A DNA stretch of 64,000 nucleotides, taken from Colwellia sp. BRX10-3 (GTDB lineage Bacteria > Pseudomonadota > Gammaproteobacteria > Enterobacterales > Alteromonadaceae). The stretch lies in assembly GCF_014077505.1 (NCBI RefSeq), contig NZ_JACGWA010000002.1, forward strand, positions 248,001-312,000, read 5' to 3'. Shown here piece after piece: positions 5,544 to 15,229 of this stretch. Position 1 is the first letter of the stretch; every line of letters begins with the position of its first letter. The notes under the pieces are model-generated. The model worked only from the letters and a program-made list of their open reading frames with translations, did no database searches and was not told the origin of the DNA. The position numbers and the translations under genes were made by a program.

Positions 5544-8441
5544 GTGCCTAATTCATCTCCTTTACCCTTTTCGATGTTACTTGTAAGTCAACAAGCAAAA
5601 AGTTGGCTAGAGTTTTCACAACAATATCCTAGTGTTACAGATAGTTTACCGCCAGAGCGTTTAACGTTGTTTAAAAAATCGTTAGCGTTAAGTGACTTTA
5701 TTCTGCGCAGTGCCATTCAAGCACCAGAATTGCTCGTTAAACTTTTTAATAGCGAGCAGTTACTTTCAACCAATACGCCTGAATATAGTGTTATGTTGGC
5801 TCAGGCTATAGAAAAATGTACAACAGAAGAACAATTACAAAAGTGCCTTAGGTTGTTTCGTTTAGAACAAATGGTGCATATTGCTGTTGGTGATTTTTTG
5901 TTGAATATTTCGCTTGATGAATCGTTAAAGCGACTTTCCTTACTCGCCGATAGTTTGGTAATTGCCGCCAACAATTGGTTATCAAAATTTTGTGAAAGTA
6001 AGTGGGGTGTGCCGGTTAACAGCGCCGGAGAAGCACAAAGCTTACTGGTATATGCCATGGGGAAATTAGGTGGGCAAGAGCTCAACTTCTCATCAGATAT
6101 TGATTTAATTTTTGTTTATCCTGAAGCGGGAGAAACCCAGGGCCTTAGGCGCAGTATCGACAATCAATTGTTTTATACGCGCCTAGGACAAAAATTAATT
6201 ACCGCGCTAAATCAACAAACAGCGGACGGCTTTGTATATCGCGTTGATATGCGTTTGAGACCTTTTGGCGAAAGTGGACCCTTAGTGTTGTCGTTTACTG
6301 CCATGGAAAATTATTACCAAGATCAAGGGCGAGATTGGGAACGTTACGCCATGCTTAAGGCGCGCCTGATTGGCGAAGGCAAATATCATGGGCAATTGTC
6401 CAATATGTTGCGGCCTTTTGTTTATCGCCGCTACATTGATTTCAGTGTTATTGACAGCCTGCGACGGATGAAAGCCATGATTGCCCAAGAGGTTAGGCGT
6501 AAGCAGCTCAATAACAATATTAAGCTAGGTGCTGGCGGTATTCGCGAAGTTGAGTTTATTGTGCAAGTTTTTCAAATGATCCGGGGTGGCCGAGATAGTG
6601 ATTTACAGCATCGTAACTTACTCACCGTTGTACCTTTATTAGTAAAGCACGGTGAGCTTACACCACAGAGTGCGATAGTGTTAACGGATAGTTATCGATT
6701 TTTGCGACGTGTTGAAAACATTATACAAGCGTTGAATGATCAACAAACACAAACGTTACCTGACGATGAGTTAGATCAGGAACGTTTACTGACTATTCTT
6801 GCTGATGATAACTGTACAAATTGGTCAACTTTTCTTGAACATCTTTCTTTTCATATGAAAGGGGTTCATCAACAATTTGTTGAACTAATTGGTGAGGAAA
6901 GTCCAAATCGTCAGGCGGTTGATCAGTATTGGACAACCTTGTGGGATAGCCAATGGAGCGATGAGGAATCTATTGCTTGGATTGAACAATCTCCCCAGCT
7001 ACTAGACAAAATAGATGGCGTTGAGTTTGCTCACAGTGAAACCATCTGGCTAGCGCTCAGAGATTTTCGTCGTGAAATGATCAAACGCAGTATGGGGAGC
7101 CGTGGTAGACAAGTGTTAGATAAATTGATCCCAACTGTGCTGTGGCACCTCGCCGATTTAAAACTAACGGATCAAACATTAGCACGTGTTTTAGGCGTGC
7201 TAACAACGATTGCCACGCGCACGGCCTACCTAGAATTATTATTTGAAAATGAAGGCGCATTAAAGCAATTAATTCATTTATGCCGAAATAGCAGCTGGGT
7301 AGCAGAGCATATCGCTAAATTCCCAATTTTACTGGATGAATTGATTGACCCTAAATTATTTCATCAACCACCGTTACTATCTTCATATGTCGCAGAATTG
7401 CGTGAAACTATGCTACGGGTACCTGAAGACGACCAAGAAGCGCAAATGATCACTCTACGGCAGTTTAAACAGGCTAAACAGTTGCGTATTGCTGCCGCAG
7501 ATATTACTGGCATTTTACCGATTACCAAAGTTAGTGATCACTTAACCGCACTAGCAGAAGCACTGGTTGAAGAAGTCGCTAACTTAGCGTGGCAACAAAT
7601 GACACTGCGTTTTGGTGTGCCAACCAGCAAGTTAGAGAGCCAAGATAAAGGCTTTGCTGTTATTGGTTATGGAAAATTAGGTGGTATTGAACTCGGGTAT
7701 AGTTCGGATTTAGATTTAGTCTTTGTACATAACGCAGATGTAGCCGAAATGACAACAGGAGAAAAATCGATTTCTGCTGGCCAATTTTACCTAAAACTTG
7801 CCCAACGTATGATGCACTTATTTAATACTCGTATGGCCAATGGCATCTTATACGAGTTAGATATGCGCTTGAGACCTTCGGGTAATGCCGGGCTTTTAAT
7901 GGTACACATTGATACCTTTGCTCATTATCAATCTACAGATGCTTGGACGTGGGAGCATCAGGCGCTGGTCCGTACCAGAATAATTTATGGTCATGAAGGG
8001 TTAGCAGAAAGATTTAAAGAAATTAAGCGTGAAGTGCTGATGAGAAAACGCGATAAAGCATTACTACGTGAAGATGTGATAAAAATGCGTAATAAAATGC
8101 GCGAACACTTGGATAAATCAACAAAGAGCGAAGTCGACATTAAGCAAGGGCTGGGTGGTTTAGTCGATATTGAATTTCTCGTACAATATTTAGTTTTAGC
8201 CCATAGTGCTGAGCACCCAAAATTGAGCGATTATTCAGATAATATTAATCTACTGGAGTATTTAGCAAACATTGGCTTAATTACAGCACAACAACAGCAT
8301 TCTTTAGTTGATAATTACTGTAAATTACGTGATTTAAGTCATCTTGCAACTCTGCAAAACAGCGCTGCAATGATCCCTGCAACTAAATTTTCAGCTGAGT
8401 ATAGTGAGGTAATGGAGCTTGTTGAACAGTTATTGCAGTAG
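5544..8441 (+). CDS. glnE: Glutamine synthetase adenylyltransferase/deadenylylase
   Basis: 965 aa, the usual size of this bifunctional enzyme. It attaches AMP to glutamine synthetase, or removes it, in response to the PII protein, and so sets nitrogen assimilation. Two nucleotidyltransferase domains are visible: YAMGKLGGQELNFSSDIDL near residue 170 (deadenylylase half) and GYGKLGGIELGYSSDLDLVF near residue 706 (adenylylase half), each with the G-K-L-GG and D-x-D metal-binding signature. Each is followed by its helical linker with MRLRPFGESG and MRLRPSGNAG. The start is GTG with GAGGA 5 nt upstream. It stands alone, divergent from the lipoprotein unit; operator copy 3 lies in the shared upstream region and might influence it. 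Confidence 0.97.
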   Translation: MPNSSPLPFSMLLVSQQAKSWLEFSQQYPSVTDSLPPERLTLFKKSLALSDFILRSAIQAPELLVKLFNSEQLLSTNTPEYSVMLAQAIEKCTTEEQLQKCLRLFRLEQMVHIAVGDFLLNISLDESLKRLSLLADSLVIAANNWLSKFCESKWGVPVNSAGEAQSLLVYAMGKLGGQELNFSSDIDLIFVYPEAGETQGLRRSIDNQLFYTRLGQKLITALNQQTADGFVYRVDMRLRPFGESGPLVLSFTAMENYYQDQGRDWERYAMLKARLIGEGKYHGQLSNMLRPFVYRRYIDFSVIDSLRRMKAMIAQEVRRKQLNNNIKLGAGGIREVEFIVQVFQMIRGGRDSDLQHRNLLTVVPLLVKHGELTPQSAIVLTDSYRFLRRVENIIQALNDQQTQTLPDDELDQERLLTILADDNCTNWSTFLEHLSFHMKGVHQQFVELIGEESPNRQAVDQYWTTLWDSQWSDEESIAWIEQSPQLLDKIDGVEFAHSETIWLALRDFRREMIKRSMGSRGRQVLDKLIPTVLWHLADLKLTDQTLARVLGVLTTIATRTAYLELLFENEGALKQLIHLCRNSSWVAEHIAKFPILLDELIDPKLFHQPPLLSSYVAELRETMLRVPEDDQEAQMITLRQFKQAKQLRIAAADITGILPITKVSDHLTALAEALVEEVANLAWQQMTLRFGVPTSKLESQDKGFAVIGYGKLGGIELGYSSDLDLVFVHNADVAEMTTGEKSISAGQFYLKLAQRMMHLFNTRMANGILYELDMRLRPSGNAGLLMVHIDTFAHYQSTDAWTWEHQALVRTRIIYGHEGLAERFKEIKREVLMRKRDKALLREDVIKMRNKMREHLDKSTKSEVDIKQGLGGLVDIEFLVQYLVLAHSAEHPKLSDYSDNINLLEYLANIGLITAQQQHSLVDNYCKLRDLSHLATLQNSAAMIPATKFSAEYSEVMELVEQLLQ

Positions 8442-8463
8442 GCAATTAGTCTTTGAGCTTAGA

Positions 8464-9147
8464 TTAGCTACTGCCGTTTGGCAGTAGCATGCATTCATTT
8501 ACTAAGTAAGGAATGCTGTACTCGATCAAAACAATGGCACGTTGCTGATAGCAAAAGTAAATAGATAGGCCATTTTCAAAATGACCTTCAACGGCCTTAC
8601 CTACTTGATAAGAGGTAGCGATGATATTTTTATTGACTCTAAAAGCACTTTTAACCACAAAGTCACGATTTAGCCACCAAAGCATTTCTAGGTCATTATC
8701 TTGAGCATACTCAGATAGTTTTTGAAATAAAGTTTCGCCAAGGCGAAATGGGTGGTTATCAGTTTTCCCTGTCCAATCTTTACGTAAGGGCTGAGTGATT
8801 AAACGTCTTGCTTCTAATATTTTTTCTAAATCACCTTTTGGATCTGGTAAATAGACAATATTATTACGAATTTTAGGACCTTTGCCATCCATGTCGCCAT
8901 GAAGGTTAGCGTAATAGCGAGAAAGCCCATCAGCAGCGGCATTTGTACTTTCTTTAGCAACAACAATTTTTTCTTCTGGTGCTACTGGCTCAGCTCCCTC
9001 TTCATGGTGAAGGTCAACTTTTGTTGCAACAACTGCATCAGCTGTATTTCCGCTGAGTGAAAATAATAGTTCTCGGTTGAGCAATAACGCTGTAGCCAAG
9101 CCAATTAGAATCAAGCCTAAAATAATACTTCGTAACCAAAATTTCAT
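8464..9147 (-). CDS. Membrane-anchored protein with possible TcpQ-like C-terminal domain
   Basis: 227 aa. Residues 6-24 form one N-terminal transmembrane segment (IILGLILIGLATALLLNREL), followed by an acidic linker rich in Ala and Glu to about residue 70. The C-terminal 110 residues (FRLGETLFQKLSEYAQDNDLE, then SAFRVNKNIIATSYQVGKAV and FCYQQRAIVLIEY) resemble the TcpQ/PilL-type domain found in pilus and secretion accessory proteins; this is recalled pattern similarity, not a search. It would face the periplasm. It lies between glnE (convergent) and lpxL on the same strand as lpxL, with 52 bp between them. A short hairpin (8467-8475 / 8480-8488) overlaps its last codons. Role unknown. Confidence 0.6.
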   Translation of the reverse strand: MKFWLRSIILGLILIGLATALLLNRELLFSLSGNTADAVVATKVDLHHEEGAEPVAPEEKIVVAKESTNAAADGLSRYYANLHGDMDGKGPKIRNNIVYLPDPKGDLEKILEARRLITQPLRKDWTGKTDNHPFRLGETLFQKLSEYAQDNDLEMLWWLNRDFVVKSAFRVNKNIIATSYQVGKAVEGHFENGLSIYFCYQQRAIVLIEYSIPYLVNECMLLPNGSS

Positions 9148-9198
9148 AAATTACTTATAGTTAAGTTTATATCTCACCAACACCATAACGAACAATAA

Positions 9199-10137
9199 CT
9201 ATTTATACAATGATGGGTCATCTTCGTTAGGGCGAGTTTTAAAGCGACGATGTAACCACATATACTGCTCAGGTTTTACCATAATGGCTTTTTCTAACTC
9301 TTGATTTATTCTCAATACATCAGCGGTGTCATCGCCAGTTGGAAAGTTTTCTAGCATAGGTTTTATCTCTAATGTGTAACCACTGCCGTCGTCATTACGC
9401 GTTGGAATTAACATGTGCGTTTGAGTGTTTTTTTGTCGAGCAAATATTAATGTACCTGTAGTCGATGCCGCTTCTGGCACGGCGAAAAAGGGCACAAATA
9501 CACTACGATTGCGACCGTAATCTTGATCAGGTAAATAAATACAGGCTTCACCGTCATTGAGTGCTCGAAGTAAGCCTTTAACATCACGTTTGCCCAACAT
9601 ATATTTGTTTGAACGCCCACGCCCACGAAACTGAAAATATTCCATTAACGGATTGTTATGCGGTCGATAAAATACCACCATAGGATGGCCATAACCAATG
9701 CCTCTACAGTTAATCTCGGCGCTAAGATAATGCATAGCAAGTAGCAGTATGCCTTTACCTTGTTTTTGTGCTTCTTCAATGTGTTCAAGGCCGATAACTT
9801 TGGTTTTTCGTTTTACACGCCAATTTGGCCACCACCAACCCATACCAGTTTCCAATAAAGCAATACCGGTATTTTCAAAATTGCGTTTAAGCATAACTTG
9901 GCGTTCAGCATCTGGCATATCAGGAAAGCAAAGCTCTAAATTTCGCAAAGCAACTTTCTTACGGCTTGAGCCAATTTTATAGAGTAAGCGACCGATTATT
10001 TTACCGAGAAATAGCTGAAACCTATAAGGTAGCCAAGAAATGGTATAAAGAATAAATACCCCGAGCCAAGTTAGCCAATATTTTGGTAACAGGTAAGATA
10101 TTTTAAAATTTGGTTGTAAAACTTTGTTTTTACTCAC
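9199..10137 (-). CDS. lpxL: Lipid A lauroyl acyltransferase
   Basis: 312 aa. It transfers a secondary acyl chain to Kdo2-lipid IVA at the inner membrane. One N-terminal membrane segment (WLTWLGVFILYTISWLPY) is followed by the acyltransferase domain with the H-x4-E catalytic motif in LLAMHYLSAE, the block YRPHNNPLMEY, and the LpxL signatures KRDVKGLLRAL, YLPDQDYGRNRSVFVPFFA and EQYMWLHRRFKTRP. The similarity to E. coli LpxL runs over the full length, including FEN-GM-L-ETGM-W-WP near the N-terminus, so LpxL is preferred over LpxM or LpxP. The start is GTG with no strong ribosome binding site; it matches the E. coli protein start within a few residues. It diverges from hldE, another lipopolysaccharide gene. 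Confidence 0.92.
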   Translation of the reverse strand: MSKNKVLQPNFKISYLLPKYWLTWLGVFILYTISWLPYRFQLFLGKIIGRLLYKIGSSRKKVALRNLELCFPDMPDAERQVMLKRNFENTGIALLETGMGWWWPNWRVKRKTKVIGLEHIEEAQKQGKGILLLAMHYLSAEINCRGIGYGHPMVVFYRPHNNPLMEYFQFRGRGRSNKYMLGKRDVKGLLRALNDGEACIYLPDQDYGRNRSVFVPFFAVPEAASTTGTLIFARQKNTQTHMLIPTRNDDGSGYTLEIKPMLENFPTGDDTADVLRINQELEKAIMVKPEQYMWLHRRFKTRPNEDDPSLYK

Positions 10138-10206
10138 GGGATGATTTCAACTCATTGAATTGCTTGTGATACAATATTGCTTATTATATCTGTTATAGGG
10201 CACAGG

Positions 10207-11634
10207 ATGAAAGTAGATATTCCCGCTTTTGATAAAGCGCGTGTTTTAGTGGTTGGTGATATCATGTTAGATCGCTATTGGTATGGACCTACACAACGTA
10301 TTTCACCCGAGGCACCTGTGCCGATTGTTAAAATACATCAAGAGGAAGATCGACCAGGAGGCGCAGCCAACGTAGCTTTGAATATTGCTTCGCTAAATGG
10401 TCACGTAACTTTATTGGGTATCACTGGCGAAGATGAAGCGTCACAAACATTGCAAACACAGTTGTCAGCAATGAATATAAATTGTCAATTTATTCAATCT
10501 ATCGATCACCCAACCATTACTAAATTACGTATTTTAAGCCGAAATCAGCAATTATTGCGCTTAGATTTTGAAGAATCTTTTGCTGAACTTGATAAAAAAG
10601 CATTGATTGAACAAACCAAAGCCTTAGTTGCTCAGCATGATCTTTTGTTGTTATCTGATTACGACAAAGGCACATTATCTGAAGTTCAGGCACTTATACA
10701 AGTAGCAAAAGCGCAAAATATTCCTGTGTTAGTTGATCCAAAAGGCACTGACTTTTCACGTTATCGTGGTGCGACATTAATTACGCCAAACCTTGCAGAA
10801 TTTGAAGCCGTAGTTGGACATTGTAAAACTGAAGCTGAAATTGTTAGTAAAGGCCAAGCACTATTAAAGGAATTAGATTTAACAGCCATGCTAGTCACTC
10901 GAAGTGAACACGGCATGACTCTGTTACGCCATGGCCAAGAAGAATTTCATTTACCCACGCAAGCGAAAGAGGTTTATGACGTAACTGGCGCTGGCGATAC
11001 GGTTATTGCCACATTAGCTCTTGCTATAGCAGCAAAAGCCGAGTTTACCCAAGCCAGCGCCTTAGCAAATATTGCGGCTGGTATTGTTGTCGGTAAATTG
11101 GGTACGTCGACGGTCAGCGAAGCTGAATTAAGTGCTGAGTTATCATCAGGTCAAGAAAGTGGTTTTGGTGTGATGTCTGAAGAACAGCTAAAAATTGCCG
11201 TTGAATTAGCCCAAGCGCGCGGTGAAACTATTGTGATGACCAATGGTTGTTTTGATATTTTGCATGCGGGCCATGTTTCATATTTAACTACCGCGAATAC
11301 CTTAGGTACGCGTTTAATTGTTGCGGTTAATGATGACGCTTCAGTAACGCGATTGAAAGGCCCGGGTCGCCCGGTTAACCCAGTGGATCGTCGAATGGCG
11401 GTGCTCGCTGGTTTAGGCGCAGTCGATTGGGTAGTGCCTTTTAGTGAAGATACTCCGCAACGTTTAATTGCCAACATTTTACCCAATACCTTAGTTAAAG
11501 GTGGTGATTATAAAGTAGAAGATATCGCAGGTGGAGCTGAAGTTATCGCGGCAGGTGGTGAAGTAAAAGTACTTAATTTTGAAGATGGAATTTCGACAAC
11601 CAAAATTATTAACGCGATAAAACGAGAAGATTAG
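10207..11634 (+). CDS. hldE: Bifunctional heptose-7-phosphate kinase / heptose-1-phosphate adenylyltransferase
   Basis: 475 aa from the ATG at 10207, the start that matches E. coli HldE (MKV-P-F); an earlier in-frame start at 10177 would add ten residues with no counterpart. The enzyme makes ADP-D-glycero-manno-heptose for the inner core of lipopolysaccharide. Residues 1 to about 315 are a PfkB/ribokinase-type kinase ([15 protein letters not shown] and the catalytic [15 protein letters not shown]). Residues about 340 to 475 are the nucleotidyltransferase ([18 protein letters not shown] with the HxGH motif, then [14 protein letters not shown]). It is divergent from lpxL and closed by a terminator shared with the convergent tolC. 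Confidence 0.96.
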   Translation: MKVDIPAFDKARVLVVGDIMLDRYWYGPTQRISPEAPVPIVKIHQEEDRPGGAANVALNIASLNGHVTLLGITGEDEASQTLQTQLSAMNINCQFIQSIDHPTITKLRILSRNQQLLRLDFEESFAELDKKALIEQTKALVAQHDLLLLSDYDKGTLSEVQALIQVAKAQNIPVLVDPKGTDFSRYRGATLITPNLAEFEAVVGHCKTEAEIVSKGQALLKELDLTAMLVTRSEHGMTLLRHGQEEFHLPTQAKEVYDVTGAGDTVIATLALAIAAKAEFTQASALANIAAGIVVGKLGTSTVSEAELSAELSSGQESGFGVMSEEQLKIAVELAQARGETIVMTNGCFDILHAGHVSYLTTANTLGTRLIVAVNDDASVTRLKGPGRPVNPVDRRMAVLAGLGAVDWVVPFSEDTPQRLIANILPNTLVKGGDYKVEDIAGGAEVIAAGGEVKVLNFEDGISTTKIINAIKRED

Positions 11635-11708
11635 TCATTCTGATTTTATCTTCTGATCTTCGTTCTTTCACATTCATGTGAACACAAGATACTGTTTGTC
11701 CTGAGCAT

Positions 11709-11737
11709 AAAAAAGCAGCATTTAATGCTGCTTTTTT
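11709..11737. terminator. Bidirectional terminator between hldE and tolC
   Basis: AAAAAAGCAGCAT-tta-ATGCTGCTTTTTT: a 7-bp GC-containing stem extended by A/T pairs, with T-runs on both strands. It lies between two convergent genes and can serve both. Confidence 0.88.
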
Positions 11738-11762
11738 ATTTTTCATTAAAAGTTACGCTTTA

Positions 11763-13121
11763 TTAATTTTCTGTTAAACCTTGGTTTATATCAGCTAAAT
11801 CTTGCTCGGTAATGGTACCGCCAGCACGTTTTAATGCTAATACATTTTGAATATAATCATATCGTGTTGACGATAAGTTACGCTTGGCGTTGTACAAGTT
11901 TCTGGTACTGTTTAACACATCAACAATAGTACGTGTGCCCACTTCAAAACCCGCTTCTGTTGCTTTTAATGCACTTTGTGCACTAATCTCTGATTGCTCT
12001 AATGATCTAATAGCTGAAACCGCTGCAATCACAGTGTTATATGCATTGCGCGTGTTGCGTACTACATTTCGGTGCGCTTGTTCCATATTTTGGCTAGCGG
12101 CAACATAATTGTTTTGTGCTTTGCGAACCGTGCTTGATATCGCGCCGCCTGAATAAATAGGTACATATAAAGAAATGCCAATTGAATGGCTATCTAATGC
12201 AGGGTTATTAAAGTTGATACTGTTAACTTCATTATCTTGCTCTCTGCTACCGTAGCTGCCCGATAAACTTAATGTAGGGTAATGTCCAGAACGTGCAATG
12301 TTGATATTTTCTTTAGCAATATCAATGCTTATTCTTTCTGCAATGAGTTCTAAGTTTTTAGCTTCTGCAGTTTGTTGCCATTCATTAGCACTGTCAGGAG
12401 ATGGACGAGAAGTACTGAAACGCTCAGTATTTAAAATGTTCAAATCACGAGGATATATATTGGTGATAACCCGTAAAGCTTCTTCGGCATTAAATACTTT
12501 GTTTTCAGCTCTAATTTCATCGGTTACAGCATTGTCGTATTGTGCTTGTGCTTCATGAACATCAGTAATTGCGGTTAAACCAACAGAGAACCTTTGTTTT
12601 GTTTGTTCTAGCTGGCGTTCAATTGCGGTTTTCTCAGCAATCGAAAATTCCAAATCATCTTTTGCTCGCAGCACCTGAAAGTATGATTGTGTTAAGCGTA
12701 CAATTAAATCTTGCTTAGCTAATTGGTAGATAACATCACTCTGGTGGGCAATTTTTTTCGCATTATCGAGTTTTAACCAAGTACTATGATTATATAACTC
12801 CATGTCTAAATTAAGACTATAGCTAGTAGTATCACTTTTATTGGTAAGAAGTAGACCTGAGGACTGTCCAGTATCTGAAGTAGGAATAAACTCGTTTTCG
12901 CTTTCTGTATAGCTTGCTGCGCCGTAAATTTGGGGTAATAACACTGAGCGAGCTTGTTCAATACCTTCTTCAGCTGCTAAAAATTGTGCATGCGCTCTAA
13001 GAACAACCGGATCATTGTTTTTTGCCTGCTGGTATACTGACAGTAAATCTTCGGCATTAGCTAAAGAGCTACTTGCAGCACACGCAAGGCCAATAAAAAG
13101 TGTGGTTATTGTTTTTTTCAT
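11763..13121 (-). CDS. tolC: Outer membrane efflux channel TolC
   Basis: About 452 aa from the ATG at 13121 (MKKTITTLFIGLACAASSS, signal peptide ending near ANA-ED); the longer frame to 13154 adds a non-signal stretch. TolC trimers form the outer membrane beta-barrel and periplasmic helical tunnel used by tripartite pumps and type I secretion. Visible features are the duplicated outer-membrane-efflux repeats: LLSVYQQAKNNDPVVLRAHAQ, then QSYFQVLRAKDDLEF, and in the second half DIAKENINIARSGHYPTLSLSGSY and AYNTVIAAVSAIRSLEQS, with SALKATEAGFEVGTRTIVDVL near the end. It is divergent from nudF, the same arrangement as in E. coli. Confidence 0.95.
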   Translation of the reverse strand: MKKTITTLFIGLACAASSSLANAEDLLSVYQQAKNNDPVVLRAHAQFLAAEEGIEQARSVLLPQIYGAASYTESENEFIPTSDTGQSSGLLLTNKSDTTSYSLNLDMELYNHSTWLKLDNAKKIAHQSDVIYQLAKQDLIVRLTQSYFQVLRAKDDLEFSIAEKTAIERQLEQTKQRFSVGLTAITDVHEAQAQYDNAVTDEIRAENKVFNAEEALRVITNIYPRDLNILNTERFSTSRPSPDSANEWQQTAEAKNLELIAERISIDIAKENINIARSGHYPTLSLSGSYGSREQDNEVNSINFNNPALDSHSIGISLYVPIYSGGAISSTVRKAQNNYVAASQNMEQAHRNVVRNTRNAYNTVIAAVSAIRSLEQSEISAQSALKATEAGFEVGTRTIVDVLNSTRNLYNAKRNLSSTRYDYIQNVLALKRAGGTITEQDLADINQGLTEN

Positions 13122-13303
13122 CTTGAAGCGATTCCTGTAATAATGAACGTGCAATTATTTTTCTAATTGTAACTATCTTATCGCGAATAAGGAATTAGCT
13201 AAATAAAATAAGTGTTTAGGGAAGTATTCTAGTGTAACAAAATGTTAAGTGCGAGTGAATCGAAAATTGTTTAGTAACATGTCTAGTAACACAGGAAGAA
13301 TGA

Positions 13304-13942
13304 ATGATTAATATGACCAAAGCACCTTTATTACGCTTTAATTTAGCTGATATAGAAGTGATCGAAAAATCAAGAAAATACCAAGGTTTCTTTGCCATTG
13401 ATGAGTATTTATTTCGTCATAAACTTTATCAAGGTGGCTACAGTAAGGTATTAAAACGAGAGGTTTTTGAACGTGGCGACGCTGTTGGCTTATTGCCTTA
13501 TGATCCGGTCACAGATTCTGTAATACTTATTGAACAATTTCGCTCTGGCGCACTGCGCAGTAAAACTGGGCCATGGCAATTAGAACTAATCGCTGGTATG
13601 TTTTCAGAAAATGAAGTGCCATTAGAAGTCGCGATTCGTGAAGCAAAAGAAGAGGCTAACTTAGAAATAAGGCCTGAAAAAGTAATTAAAGTGATGGATT
13701 ATCTTTCAAGCGCTGGCGGCATGAGTGAATGTATTCATCTTTATTGTGCCTGTGTAGATAGTGAAAATGTTTCAGGTGTTTTTGGCCTAGCCTCAGAAGG
13801 CGAAGATATTTTAGTGCATGTTATGTCGCGCCAAGATGCACAGAAGTTACTTGAACAGGGAAAGATACTGAATGCTGCTACTATTATTGCGCTACAATGG
13901 TTAGCTCTAAATCTTGATAAGCTTAAATCAAGCTGGAAATAA
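13304..13942 (+). CDS. nudF: ADP-ribose diphosphatase (Nudix)
   Basis: 212 aa. It hydrolyses ADP-ribose to AMP and ribose 5-phosphate. The Nudix box is intact, GMFSENEVPLEVAIREAKEE, matching G-x5-E-x7-R-E-U-x-E-E. Upstream lies the substrate-positioning region (VILIEQFRSGALRSKTGPW). AGGAAG 5 nt before the ATG at 13304 decides the start; the ATG four bases earlier runs straight into a stop. It is the first gene of the conserved nudF-yqiB-cpdA-yqiA-parE order, and its stop is immediately followed by the yqiB start. Confidence 0.94.
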   Translation: MINMTKAPLLRFNLADIEVIEKSRKYQGFFAIDEYLFRHKLYQGGYSKVLKREVFERGDAVGLLPYDPVTDSVILIEQFRSGALRSKTGPWQLELIAGMFSENEVPLEVAIREAKEEANLEIRPEKVIKVMDYLSSAGGMSECIHLYCACVDSENVSGVFGLASEGEDILVHVMSRQDAQKLLEQGKILNAATIIALQWLALNLDKLKSSWK

Positions 13943-14401
13943 ATGTCAGTTGTTGAAAAAAAATATCGTCCTCACTTACCGACTTTAATGTCCTTATTTG
14001 AGGTTAATTATATGTTATTACTGCGTGTTCTTGCGGATAAAGAGCAGGTGGGAGAACAGCGGTGCTTTTTTATTTCTGACTTTTTAAGCTATCGAGTAAA
14101 AGTAAATGAAGTGACAAAGTACACGACATTATTAACGATTAACCAAGAGGCGAATATTCACGGCTATAATTTGACAGAGTTATTTCGCCCCAAAATGGTC
14201 GTCCGCTTATATCATGACGCTCGCATGGCTGAAGTGATCAGTAATCAAGATGTAAAACAGATCAAGCCACGTTATGACTATCCCAACGATAAAATGCATT
14301 TACCCGATGAAAAGCAACAAGTGAACTATTTTTTAAAAGAATGGCTACAACTTTGCTTACAATTGGGCCAAGTACATTTTAATATGACAAAAAAATCTTA
14401 A
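13943..14401 (+). CDS. yqiB: DUF1249 family protein YqiB
   Basis: 152 aa, no signal peptide. It begins directly after the nudF stop codon with no intervening base, which implies translational coupling. Recognisable family features are the N-terminal LPTLMSLFEVNYMLLLRVL and the C-terminal YPNDKMHLPDEKQQVNYFLKEWL. The function of DUF1249 proteins is unknown; their position between nudF and cpdA is conserved in many gammaproteobacteria, including E. coli. Confidence 0.9.
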   Translation: MSVVEKKYRPHLPTLMSLFEVNYMLLLRVLADKEQVGEQRCFFISDFLSYRVKVNEVTKYTTLLTINQEANIHGYNLTELFRPKMVVRLYHDARMAEVISNQDVKQIKPRYDYPNDKMHLPDEKQQVNYFLKEWLQLCLQLGQVHFNMTKKS

Positions 14402-14434
14402 GTTAATGTCACACAAACCAATAGCATAAAACAA

Positions 14435-15205
14435 ATGATACAAACAAAAATATCAAAGCAACTTACCCTAGCGCAAATTAGTGATAGTCACTTATTTGCC
14501 GAACGTAATGGTTTACACCATCAGGCTAATGTTTTCCAGAACTTGAAAAATGTGCTTTTGGCCATTAAAAGTCAGCCTTCAATTGATGTTATTGTTTTCA
14601 CTGGCGACTTAACACAAGATCACACTGAAGGGTCTTATCAACTATTTGTCCAAGCCTTTGAAGAATGCGAAATTACCACCCCCGTTTATTATGTTGCCGG
14701 TAATCATGACGAGCCGCAGTTATTAAATCGCTATTTGTCGAACGCACCCTTTCTCCAAGAGAGCCTAATCGAAGGTAACGATTGGCAAGTGCTATTATTA
14801 GAAAGTAAGAGTACTACACCTGCTGGCGTGTTCAGCAAAGCACAAGGTGATAGTGCTAGCCGTGTAATTGACCCCGCTAAATCTCAATTGGTATTAATGC
14901 ATCATCATGCTGTAGATGCGGGCTTTTTTATTGATCAGCATGGTTTGATAAATAAAGCCGAATTCCAAAATTTTTTAACGGCATATCCTTCGATAAAAGC
15001 GATCGGATGTGGCCATATTCATCAAGCATTAACTTTGCCTGTAAAACTGCCAGCAAGAACGATTAATTTATACAGCTGCCCAGCAACATCTATTCAATTC
15101 GACATCAATTCTCAGACCGCCAAATCAAATGGCCAACCACCAGGTTATCGAATATTTACCTTGGCTGACAATAGCCAAATAACCAGTAAGGTGTTTTATG
15201 TCTAA
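14435..15205 (+). CDS. cpdA: 3',5'-cyclic AMP phosphodiesterase
   Basis: 256 aa metallophosphoesterase that hydrolyses cAMP and so opposes CRP signalling. The metal-binding motifs of the family occur in order: ISDSH near residue 17, FTGDLTQDH, VAGNHDEP, LMHHHAVDAG and GCGHIHQ. It follows yqiB by 33 bp in the same direction. The identification rests on the motifs and on the conserved neighbourhood (E. coli has cpdA at this place); some related enzymes act on other substrates. Confidence 0.92.
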   Translation: MIQTKISKQLTLAQISDSHLFAERNGLHHQANVFQNLKNVLLAIKSQPSIDVIVFTGDLTQDHTEGSYQLFVQAFEECEITTPVYYVAGNHDEPQLLNRYLSNAPFLQESLIEGNDWQVLLLESKSTTPAGVFSKAQGDSASRVIDPAKSQLVLMHHHAVDAGFFIDQHGLINKAEFQNFLTAYPSIKAIGCGHIHQALTLPVKLPARTINLYSCPATSIQFDINSQTAKSNGQPPGYRIFTLADNSQITSKVFYV

Positions 15206-15229
15206 AACAATGAGAGAAAATAATTCGTT

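Noticed and set aside
8467-8488. 9-bp hairpin GCTACTGCC/GGCAGTAGC as a terminator between glnE and the TcpQ-like gene
   Set aside because: No T-run on either strand, and it overlaps the last codons of the minus-strand gene; not reported as a separate terminator.
13216-13398. 60-codon minus-strand frame upstream of nudF
   Set aside because: It runs antisense into the nudF start and covers the tolC/nudF promoter region; no ribosome binding site and no recognisable product.
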